Notes under the pieces: generated by a model
What the model saw: the letters and a program-made list of their open reading frames with translations, nothing else
What the model was told of the DNA's origin: nothing
The model's database searches: none
Translations under genes and position numbers: made by a program
DNA from: JAAFHB01 sp963677935
Lineage (GTDB): Bacteria; Bacteroidota; Bacteroidia; Bacteroidales; Prolixibacteraceae
Direction of reading: 5' to 3'
NCBI GenBank assembly: GCA_963677935.2
Contig: CAXXEH010000003.1
Span: 1,550,001 to 1,614,000 of the forward strand
DNA length: 64,000 nucleotides
In this document: piece by piece, positions 36,453 to 43,667 of the stretch
Position numbering within the stretch: the first letter of the stretch is position 1
How the letters are laid out: every line of letters starts with the position of its first letter

Positions 36453-36845
36453 TGGAGCTGCGGGGAGTCGAACCCCGGTCCAAACGAGGAAGCAATATGC
36501 TTTCTACATGCTTATCCAAGATTTGATTTTCGAGTGAAAACTGGATCAAGGCCACCGATCTTCACCTTATCTCCTTAATTTCGCCGACTTTCCGGAGCAT
36601 TTAGCCGACTATTTCCGATATTACTGCACCTCCTGATCGGGCCGCTTCGGATCCACAGCACCCGGGAGATGTCCCACTCCAGCATCTTATGCCGGATTAG
36701 CTCAATCTACTTGATTCGATTAAGCGGCAAGAGCAAAATTATTTTCGCCAATTAATTGTTTGGGTATTAAGATTTACGGGCCAACAACCCAAAGCCCGGC
36801 ATGCTTACATACCTCTTCTGCCCGCTGTCAAAACCGGTCAGCCCC
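36453..36845 (-). ncRNA. ssrA: tmRNA (transfer-messenger RNA)
   Basis: The 5' end GGGGCTG pairs with CAGCTCC at the 3' end (one G-U), and the T arm reads GGGGTTCGACTCCCC, giving the alanyl-tRNA-like part of tmRNA. TGGTTTTGACAGCGGG-like sequence (CGGTTTTGACAGCGGG) near the 5' end is also typical. The tag reading frame, 36749 down to 36720, encodes GENNFALAA and a stop, with the resume codon preceded by the usual A-rich stretch. The RNA rescues stalled ribosomes and marks the nascent chain for proteolysis. Total length is about 393 nt. The CCA tail seems not to be encoded: the last TCCA belongs to the acceptor stem and discriminator base. Confidence 0.93.
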
Positions 36846-36860
36846 ATGAAGTACGAGCTA

Positions 36861-36868
36861 CAAAATTA
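36861..36868 (-). promoter_or_regulatory. Candidate -7 promoter element of ssrA
   Basis: On the minus strand TAATTTTG matches the Bacteroidota TAnnTTTG -7 consensus and lies 15 bp before the mature 5' end of the tmRNA. A clear TTTG at -33 is not seen (only TTG at a short distance). Confidence 0.4.
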
Positions 36869-36931
36869 CCATTTTTACATTCAATCTGTACGAATGTTCT
36901 ACTATTTATTTTTGAGGGGGACTTCATAAAG

Positions 36932-37000
36932 GGAAATTCAATAAATCGCTACGGGCGTTTGGCAGCTGGCTGCATGCAGCCGGGGATCGATTGAATTTCC
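36932..37000. other. Nested palindrome between the tmRNA and ribulose-phosphate epimerase genes
   Basis: Outer arms GGAAATTCAAT (36932-36942) and ATTGAATTTCC (36990-37000) enclose a second perfect palindrome GGCTGCATGCAGCC (36968-36981), with ATCG/CGAT pairs beside the outer arms. No T-run follows on either strand. It may be a folded RNA, a processed repeat or a short mobile remnant. The rest of the 36846-37056 gap shows no gene; a weak hairpin AAACC/GGTTT near 37037-37055 could end the epimerase transcript. Confidence 0.45.
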
Positions 37001-37056
37001 TAAATGGTGATATCGATCTTATGCATGTACCAGCCAGCTAAAAACCAGTAACCGGT

Positions 37057-37707
37057 TTAAACGTTTTTCAACTGATGAATCGTCAGTTTCGGATCTGCAG
37101 CTCCAAATACAAAACTTCCCGCAACAAGCGCATCGGCTCCGGCATCAAAGAGCAGTTTTCCGGTTTCAAGATTAACCCCGCCATCTATTTCAATAAGCGC
37201 TTTTGACTGCTTCTCCTCAATTAGTCGTCGGAGTTGTACCACTTTATTCAGGATGTTTTTAATAAATTTCTGCCCGCCAAACCCTGGATTTACAGACATC
37301 AATAGAACTAAATCAAGATCACAAATAATATCTTCCAGTAAATGAACAGGTGTGTGGGGATTAAGACAAACGCCCGCTTTCATCCCCTCTTCGTGAATTG
37401 CCCCCACCGTTCGGTGAAGATGATTGCACACCTCATAATGAACAGTCAGAATATCAGCACCCGATTCATGAAAAGGTTTAATAAACTGATCAGGATTGAC
37501 AATCATCAGATGAACATCCAAAGGCTTGGTAGCAATCTTTTTAACATGCTGAATAACAGGCAATCCAAAGGATATATTGGGAACAAAAACACCATCCATC
37601 ACATCAAAATGGATCCAGTCGGCCTCGCTCTCGTTGATCATCCGGATATCTTTGCCCAGATTGTTAAAATCGGCAGATAGTATTGAAGGTGAAATTAATC
37701 GGCTCAC
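37057..37707 (-). CDS. rpe: Ribulose-phosphate 3-epimerase
   Basis: A 216-residue cytoplasmic TIM-barrel enzyme interconverting ribulose-5-P and xylulose-5-P in the pentose phosphate pathway. It shows ISPSILSADFNNLG, WIHFDVMDGVFVPN (catalytic Asp and metal-binding His/Asp), DVHLMIVNPDQFI, LLMSVNPGFGGQKF, IEIDGGVNLETG and ADALVAGSFVFG, in the usual order and at the usual length. It is divergent from the PSP1/RicT-like gene. TACTTTTG on the minus strand (37746-37753) is a possible -7 element. Confidence 0.95.
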   Translation of the reverse strand: MSRLISPSILSADFNNLGKDIRMINESEADWIHFDVMDGVFVPNISFGLPVIQHVKKIATKPLDVHLMIVNPDQFIKPFHESGADILTVHYEVCNHLHRTVGAIHEEGMKAGVCLNPHTPVHLLEDIICDLDLVLLMSVNPGFGGQKFIKNILNKVVQLRRLIEEKQSKALIEIDGGVNLETGKLLFDAGADALVAGSFVFGAADPKLTIHQLKNV

Positions 37708-37891
37708 AGTTATTGCTTTAAGATAATTAAATTGAGAATTGTGCCCAAAAGTAATTTAAAACAGTGAAATAATAAAACTTATTCTTCTTCAATTCAGATC
37801 ACTAAATCACAAATTGTTATTTAGTCCAAATTAAAATAGCAAATATGAATAGAATTTGATAATATTGCCCCCTGGTTAATAAATCAGAGAA

Positions 37892-39007
37892 ATGGGATGC
37901 AATATATGCAATACAAATAGGGATACAGACAGGCCATTGATGCTTGGAACATACGACTGGCTCGACGATATACCTCATAGCGATCACGAATCAGATATTG
38001 TAGAAATTCGGTTCAAAGGGACCAGAAAGGTGTTTTTTAAAAACGAGAGTAATATTCAACTAAAGCGAGATGAACTGGTGGTAGTTGCCTGTAATCCGGG
38101 GCATGACATCGGCGCTGTATCCCTGACCGGTCGGTTAGCGGAACTTCAGTTTAAGCGCAAAGTAAAGAAGCAGGAGAAGTATGAATGGAATAGAATTTAT
38201 CGAAAAGCTTCACCTTCCGATGTTATTAAATGGGAAGAAGCCAAGGCGCGCGAAAACAAGGTAATGATTCGTGCCAGACAGATAGCTGGTCAGCTGAATC
38301 TGAATATGAAAATTGGTGATGTAGAGTTCCAGGGAGATAATGCCAAGGCCATTTTCTATTATATAGCCGATGGGAGGGTCGATTTCAGAGAATTGATAAA
38401 ACTATATTCGCGCGAATTCTCAATTAAGATTGAAATGATGCAGATTGGCGCTCGTCAGGAAGCTGCGCGTATCGGGGGAATTGGTTCATGCGGGCGTTCG
38501 TTGTGCTGTTCAACCTGGAGAACCGACTTTACCAGTATCTCCTCGGAAGCTGCAATTAAACAGGGATTATCGCCAAATGCTGAAAAAATGACCGGAAGAT
38601 GCGGTAAACTAAAATGCTGCCTTACCTACGAACTTGATCAATACCTTGAAGCACTGGAAGATTTCCCGAATGATTTGCTGACCATCGAAACTGATAAGGG
38701 GATTGCCCGTCATCTAAAAACTGACATTCTTCAGAAGAAAATCTGGTATAAATACGAACATACTATAGGTCAAATATTTGAACTCGAGCTGGCTGATGTA
38801 ATCAAATTTCTGAACATGAACAAACGGGGTGAAAAACCTTCGATAGAGGGCTTTAAAGAGAAGGAACCGACAAAAGAGAATATAATGAATGTGGGTAATC
38901 TGGATCAAAAACTATTCAATAAACCGGTTATTTTAAAAAAGCATATTAACCGTCATGGTAAGTCCCATGAAAAACTAAATCTCGTTAATCCACGGACAAA
39001 AGGATAA
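37892..39007 (+). CDS. PSP1-domain protein, RicT (YaaT)-like
   Basis: A 371-residue cytoplasmic protein. The PSP1 C-terminal domain is recognisable from VEIRFKGTRKVFF through KVMIRARQIAGQLNLNMKI, DNAKAIFYYIADGRVDFREL and IEMMQIGARQEAARIGGIG. Two Cys clusters follow, SCGRSLCCSTW and GRCGKLKCCLTYE, as in RicT/YaaT, whose complex with RicA and RicF binds iron-sulfur clusters and affects RNA turnover in Bacillus. An extra N-terminal MGCNICNT adds two more Cys. The C-terminal tail is basic (KKHINRHGKSHEK). In Bacteroidota the partners are not obvious, so the exact role is open. It is followed after 147 bp by the dihydrouridine synthase gene. Confidence 0.85.
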   Translation: MGCNICNTNRDTDRPLMLGTYDWLDDIPHSDHESDIVEIRFKGTRKVFFKNESNIQLKRDELVVVACNPGHDIGAVSLTGRLAELQFKRKVKKQEKYEWNRIYRKASPSDVIKWEEAKARENKVMIRARQIAGQLNLNMKIGDVEFQGDNAKAIFYYIADGRVDFRELIKLYSREFSIKIEMMQIGARQEAARIGGIGSCGRSLCCSTWRTDFTSISSEAAIKQGLSPNAEKMTGRCGKLKCCLTYELDQYLEALEDFPNDLLTIETDKGIARHLKTDILQKKIWYKYEHTIGQIFELELADVIKFLNMNKRGEKPSIEGFKEKEPTKENIMNVGNLDQKLFNKPVILKKHINRHGKSHEKLNLVNPRTKG

Positions 39008-39154
39008 TATCATGATTTCTTTGTACAATTAATAACTATCAATTTTCACGAATAATGCCTCTTTACAACTCTATTGACAGGAATGTCCTTCCGGTTGGCA
39101 AAAAGTTCTAATTTTGCACAACCAAATTCAGTATTAGAATAAAATCCGGCATAG

Positions 39155-40150
39155 ATGATGTCCAATTTTTGGAGAACAATTTCAAAACCAATTTTTGCCT
39201 TAGCCCCCATGGAGGATGTAACCGATACATCATTCCGCGAAATTATTGCTCGTCTTTCAAATCCCCAAATTCTAAATATTTTATTCACCGAATTTACCTC
39301 AGTGGATGGGATGAACCACCCCAAAGGTAAACCCAGGGTTGCCGAGCGTTTGTTTGTCAGTGACTCCGAAATGCAGGTCCTCAAACAGAAAAATATTAAG
39401 CTGGTAGCCCAGATATGGGGAAATAAACCCGAAATCTTTCACAGAATTGCTCGTGAAATTACCGAAGCATATGATTTTGACGGACTTGATATCAATATGG
39501 GTTGTCCTGTAAAGAATGTGGTTAAGAACGGTTGTTGTTCAGCTTTAATCGGTCAGCACAGCCTTGCCAAAGAGATTATTCTCGCAACCAAAGAGGCGAC
39601 ACATCTGCCGGTTTCCGTAAAAACAAGATCAGGTATCAGATCGCATGAGACGGAGGAGTGGATCGCAAATTTATTGGAAACCAAACCTGCTGCCATCATC
39701 CTTCATGGTCGGACTCAAAAACAACAATCTGACGGATTGGCCGATTGGGACGAGATTGGCAAAGGGGCGCGGATTCGGGATCAGATCAATCCGGATACTT
39801 TATTTCTGGGAAATGGAGATGTACTTTCTGTCGCCCAGGGTGTTGCATTATCTGACAGATATGGCATCGATGGTGTGATGATCGGAAGAGGTATTTTTCA
39901 CGATCCGTGGTTCTTTAATCCAACAAAGGTCTTCCCATCCATTACCGAAAAATTAGATCAGTTACTTCTCCATACCAAACTGTTTGAGCAGAACTGGGGA
40001 GGAAAAAAGAATTTTAATATCCTCAAACGATTTTACAAGATCTATACCAATGACTTTCCTGGCGCTGCAAAATTCAGGGCTGAATTGATGGAAGCCAAAT
40101 CTTTTGACGAAGTTTTTCAGATTGTTGGTAACTTCCATGGTGCGCGGTAA
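39155..40150 (+). CDS. tRNA-dihydrouridine synthase
   Basis: A 331-residue FMN enzyme reducing uridines in the D loop of tRNA. It begins with FALAPMEDVTDTSFREI, then INMGCPVKNVVKNGCCSALI, which carries the catalytic Cys of the family, VSVKTRSGIR, IILHGRTQKQQSDGLADWD (substrate and FMN contacts), LFLGNGDVLS and DGVMIGRGIFHDPWFF. Start could be 39155 or the next Met at 39158. TAATTTTG at 39109-39116 is a possible -7 element. Its last 34 bp overlap the end of the opposing Gfo/Idh gene. Confidence 0.92.
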   Translation: MMSNFWRTISKPIFALAPMEDVTDTSFREIIARLSNPQILNILFTEFTSVDGMNHPKGKPRVAERLFVSDSEMQVLKQKNIKLVAQIWGNKPEIFHRIAREITEAYDFDGLDINMGCPVKNVVKNGCCSALIGQHSLAKEIILATKEATHLPVSVKTRSGIRSHETEEWIANLLETKPAAIILHGRTQKQQSDGLADWDEIGKGARIRDQINPDTLFLGNGDVLSVAQGVALSDRYGIDGVMIGRGIFHDPWFFNPTKVFPSITEKLDQLLLHTKLFEQNWGGKKNFNILKRFYKIYTNDFPGAAKFRAELMEAKSFDEVFQIVGNFHGAR

Positions 40151-41427
40151 TTTGGAATGAGGTATTTGTTCACCTCTTCATCATTGGTGAATCGTGTTCC
40201 GTCCCAAACGAGTTTTTTTCCCGAACGATAGGCAATATTTCCCAGATGAGAAAATTTGGCGATATGGGCGCCAATCTCCACACTTGCATTCGTATTCCGA
40301 TTACGATTTATCCTGCATTCAAGGAAATTTTTAACATGATTTTTCAAACCCTCACCGGTACCTTTCACGAGGGGAACTGCTTCCATTCTTTTCACTTTAC
40401 TGACAACTTCAGGGATTACTTCCCATCCGTGGCGATCAACTACCAATGTTCCGTTTTCACCAACAAATCCCAATCCATGGTCACGGCCATAAGCGCCATC
40501 ATTAACTCCTATCGCATGGTCCCACATCACATTAAATCCGTCGAACTCATAAATGGTTTGTAAGCTATCGGGTGTTTCACAGGCGTCAGTCGGATAACCA
40601 TATTTCCCACCCATTGCCATAATCGACTTCGGAGTAGTAACATCCATTCCGTATAACGCGTAATCGAGCAGATGAACACCCCAGTCGGTCATCAAACCAC
40701 CAGCATAATCCCAGAACCAGCGGAAGGTAAAATGGTAACGGTTTCTGTTGAACGGACGACTCGTTGCCGGACCTAACCACATGTCATAGTCAACCCCGGC
40801 TGGTATCGGCTCATCGGCTAAAACGGGAATCGAAGGACACCATCCCTGATAAGAGAATACGCGTACAAGCCTGATTTTTCCCAATTTACCTGAGTGGATA
40901 AAATCAACTGCACTCAACCAATGTGGATCGCTCCGTTGCCATTGTCCTACCTGCACCACACTTTTATATTTCTTTGCAGCTTTTACCATCAGGTTGCATT
41001 CTTCAATGCTGTTGCCCAGTGGCTTTTCGCAATAGACATCTTTTCCGGCTTCACACGCTGCGATCATGATCATGCAGTGCCAATGATCGGGAGTTCCTAT
41101 GATCACTACATCAATATCTTTATTTTCAATCAGCTTACGCCAATCTTTGTAGAGATTGGCAGGTTTTTTACCGCGGATTTTTTCAACATCAGCAGCACGT
41201 CTGTTCAGAACACTTTCGTCGACATCACACAATGCAATACACTCAACCTGAGAATTTTCGAGAAATGCCTTAAGATCTGAAAAACCCATTCCATTGCAGC
41301 CCACAAGTCCTACATTTACCTTATTGCTTGCAGCACATGAGGCAACCGTACTGGAAAGTGACGAAACAAGCGTAATTCCTGCTGCGGCTGTCCCGCTACT
41401 CTTTAAAAATGTCCTACGTGATGTCAT
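40117..41427 (-). CDS. Tat-exported Gfo/Idh/MocA oxidoreductase (putative lipoprotein)
   Basis: A 436-residue oxidoreductase with a Tat signal (MTSRRTFLKSSGTAAAGITL) and a possible lipobox Cys (TVASCAAS), so it acts outside the cytoplasm. The Rossmann motif is VNVGLVGCNGMGFSDL, and the EKP motif is in VYCEKPLGNSIEE. Further on, VIIGTPDHWHCMIMIAA, WFWDYAGGLMTDWGVHLLDY and the closing NYRAPWKLP fit the exported Bacteroidota/Planctomycetota branch, some of which act as NAD-dependent glycosidases or sugar oxidoreductases. How the NAD is kept in that compartment is usually explained by tight binding. It overlaps the dihydrouridine synthase gene tail to tail by 34 bp. Confidence 0.88.
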   Translation of the reverse strand: MTSRRTFLKSSGTAAAGITLVSSLSSTVASCAASNKVNVGLVGCNGMGFSDLKAFLENSQVECIALCDVDESVLNRRAADVEKIRGKKPANLYKDWRKLIENKDIDVVIIGTPDHWHCMIMIAACEAGKDVYCEKPLGNSIEECNLMVKAAKKYKSVVQVGQWQRSDPHWLSAVDFIHSGKLGKIRLVRVFSYQGWCPSIPVLADEPIPAGVDYDMWLGPATSRPFNRNRYHFTFRWFWDYAGGLMTDWGVHLLDYALYGMDVTTPKSIMAMGGKYGYPTDACETPDSLQTIYEFDGFNVMWDHAIGVNDGAYGRDHGLGFVGENGTLVVDRHGWEVIPEVVSKVKRMEAVPLVKGTGEGLKNHVKNFLECRINRNRNTNASVEIGAHIAKFSHLGNIAYRSGKKLVWDGTRFTNDEEVNKYLIPNYRAPWKLPTI

Positions 41428-41537
41428 TGGTTAAATTTTAAAAACGATCAAAAATAAAGAAATATTCCTGAAAATTAGCTCTAACTTGGTTGGAAACCAG
41501 CGTGAAATTGAATATAAAGGATTATTCGTTTATTAAT

Positions 41538-41578
41538 GTAACCCTTCAAGGGTGGGTAACCACCACTTGAAGGGTTAC
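41538..41578. other. Long hairpin between convergently read-out regions
   Basis: Arms GTAACCCTTCAAG (41538-41550) and CTTGAAGGGTTAC (41566-41578) enclose GGTGG-GTAA-CCACC, giving an 18-bp stem with one bulged A. It lies just downstream of the hydrolase stop at 41593 but has no T-run, so it may act as a transcript 3'-end stabiliser or be a palindromic repeat. Confidence 0.5.
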
Positions 41579-41592
41579 TTATTTATACAGAA

Positions 41593-43602
41593 TTAAAGTA
41601 TAACTTCCAAGATCGAATAAATTGGCAGTTCAGGAACAATAACTTTTGATACTCCGTTTTGAAAATCGATGGAAAGCAAACGCCCTTCAGGTTGCAACAC
41701 AATTTTTGAAGGTTTCTTTGGGGTTTTGATACTAACTGTCAAATCCTTTAATCCGGGAATTTCATCATATCCCGTTGCCTTTGGATTGGTATGTTCCCCT
41801 GCTACATTCACAAGATTGATCAGCATCTTACCATTCATCTGGTTCACCGCCAGATGAACCAGGTGAGATCCGGACACCTTTACCTTTGGATCAGGGAACA
41901 ACTCTGTAATACGGTTATGTACAAAATCACGAAGTACAGGCGTTTTATAATCGAGATAGGTTGAACCGGCGTTAAAATAGATTCCGGTGATTTTCCCTTT
42001 TCCCACTTTATTTACCGAGGCAGCAATGATTTTTCCTTTGTCATTAAAATCGCTACTGTTATAAAATGAGGCAATTGTCTGTGCTTCGGAGTTTAATTCT
42101 ACAGAGACCAATGATGTCCCAATACCACCCAGCTTATGAGCAGCAGCAACAAATTTTGGGGTCTCATCTATTTTTGTCATTGATTTAATTCCAAGTTCTT
42201 TTTCAAATAATTTTGAGGTTTCATTGCCAATAATCAGCAAATTACCACCTTCCTTTACATAGTTATCCAATTCTTCCTTGAATGAAGCCTCCATAAAATC
42301 GCATTCAGGGATAATGATGAGTGGATATTGGTTCATCTTTCCATGAAGGTGGTGTTCCATCAATATCTCAGCGGGATGCTGACCATCAAGGACCATATTC
42401 AAAGTTCCCTGAAGCATTGCCGTAGAACCTGAAAAAGGTTGTGTCGTATTTCTTTGATAGGAAGCGGTCGGATAAAGAATAGCGATCTGCGGAATAGCCT
42501 TTGCCTTATGCACATAAGGCTGACGTGCCCTGCAAAAAACAGCTATCTCAGAAAGCATATTTGCCAGCCATGGTCTAAGAGATAAGTCGCGGTTTTGCTG
42601 AAAATAGAACTGAACACCGCCACCCATCGCCATGATCTGGGCTGCCTCCTGTTCAAGTTGAACAGACGATTTTATGCTCATTGGCATCTTACCACCATTC
42701 CACGAAAATCCCCATGCCATCAGATCCCAGGGTTTTCCCTGAGGAGCAATACAACGGGCTTCGAAAGCCGAACGGTAAACACCATTTTGAGGGGTAACGT
42801 CTCCCGACAAATAGTCAACATTCGTATTCACTGGTTCAGGCATCATGGAAGAATAGGACCAGTTGCTGGTGATCTGAAATGCCGGATTGTATTGATGAAT
42901 GGCATCAATATATTTCTTTAACCGATCACGGAACAATTGCCGGTTGTACTCCATCCATTCAGGATAACTCTTGTCCCCAACTTTTTTAGGTATTTCGGTG
43001 ATACCGGTCTCCCTTGTAAAACGGCTGATTGCGGCAGCTCCATATTCGGGTTCAACAGCCCAGCAGTCACCGTCAATCCAGGCGCCATCGACACCATAAT
43101 CGCTGAGTTCTTTCAATTGCGGAATCAGAATCTGATCAAGATAAGGGCTGAAAAACGAAGTTTTCTCTTTACTTACTTCCCCCTTTGCATTAACCACGGC
43201 CCAATCGGCGTGGTCTTTTACAGCTTTGCCATCCCAAACTCCTGAATAGTGCATAAAAAGGGCCACATTATTTTTTCCAGTTACCTCCCTGAATAGTTTC
43301 AGCGGATCTTTTTGAAATCCCTTCACATGTGAACCAGCCTTTGTGGGATAACTCGAAATTCCGGGGTGCCCCTTGCAATCGATCTGAATAAAATCGGGAT
43401 GTACTTTGGTTAAAAAAGTATCCACCATTTCCGGAGTCAGGGTTTTGCCAGCATCGGTAATATCCTCACTCGCATGCAAATCGAAATGGATACCAAAGAA
43501 ACAGTCTGCTCTTCTCAATTTTTGGGGTGATTTTGAGGATTGGGCCATCGAGCAAAAACTTGTGAAGCCAAGCAAAAGAAGGATTAATTTGATTTTTCTC
43601 AT
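41593..43602 (-). CDS. Exported GH-like TIM-barrel hydrolase (alpha-L-fucosidase/GHL6-like)
   Basis: A 669-residue exported protein with a signal peptide (MRKIKLILLLLGFTSFCSMAQ). The first ~360 residues look like a glycoside hydrolase barrel: CFFGIHFDLHASED, FIQIDCKGHPGISSYPTKAG, VALFMHYSGVWDG, LKELSDYGVDGAWIDGDCWA (a likely catalytic Asp), FQITSNWSYSS and AWGFSWNGGKMP. The next part (QIAILYPTASYQ, YPLIIIPECDFMEASF, GGNLLIIGNETSKLF) is a GATase-like beta-galactosidase-type domain, followed by a beta-domain. This layout fits the hypothetical glycosyl hydrolase GHL6/alpha-L-fucosidase-like group, but the family assignment is tentative and the substrate unknown. It is 65 bp downstream of the GH36 gene. 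Confidence 0.65.
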   Translation of the reverse strand: MRKIKLILLLLGFTSFCSMAQSSKSPQKLRRADCFFGIHFDLHASEDITDAGKTLTPEMVDTFLTKVHPDFIQIDCKGHPGISSYPTKAGSHVKGFQKDPLKLFREVTGKNNVALFMHYSGVWDGKAVKDHADWAVVNAKGEVSKEKTSFFSPYLDQILIPQLKELSDYGVDGAWIDGDCWAVEPEYGAAAISRFTRETGITEIPKKVGDKSYPEWMEYNRQLFRDRLKKYIDAIHQYNPAFQITSNWSYSSMMPEPVNTNVDYLSGDVTPQNGVYRSAFEARCIAPQGKPWDLMAWGFSWNGGKMPMSIKSSVQLEQEAAQIMAMGGGVQFYFQQNRDLSLRPWLANMLSEIAVFCRARQPYVHKAKAIPQIAILYPTASYQRNTTQPFSGSTAMLQGTLNMVLDGQHPAEILMEHHLHGKMNQYPLIIIPECDFMEASFKEELDNYVKEGGNLLIIGNETSKLFEKELGIKSMTKIDETPKFVAAAHKLGGIGTSLVSVELNSEAQTIASFYNSSDFNDKGKIIAASVNKVGKGKITGIYFNAGSTYLDYKTPVLRDFVHNRITELFPDPKVKVSGSHLVHLAVNQMNGKMLINLVNVAGEHTNPKATGYDEIPGLKDLTVSIKTPKKPSKIVLQPEGRLLSIDFQNGVSKVIVPELPIYSILEVIL

Positions 43603-43667
43603 TTTCGTTATTTTTGGTAAATTACAGAAATTTTCAATTATATTTTTGCCAATTGTTATAAATACAT

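Noticed and set aside
36453..36520. A tRNA gene, suggested by the T arm GGGGTTCGACTCCCC
   Set aside because: The anticodon arm is missing and the paired 5' acceptor half lies almost 400 bp away with a tag reading frame between, so it is the tmRNA.
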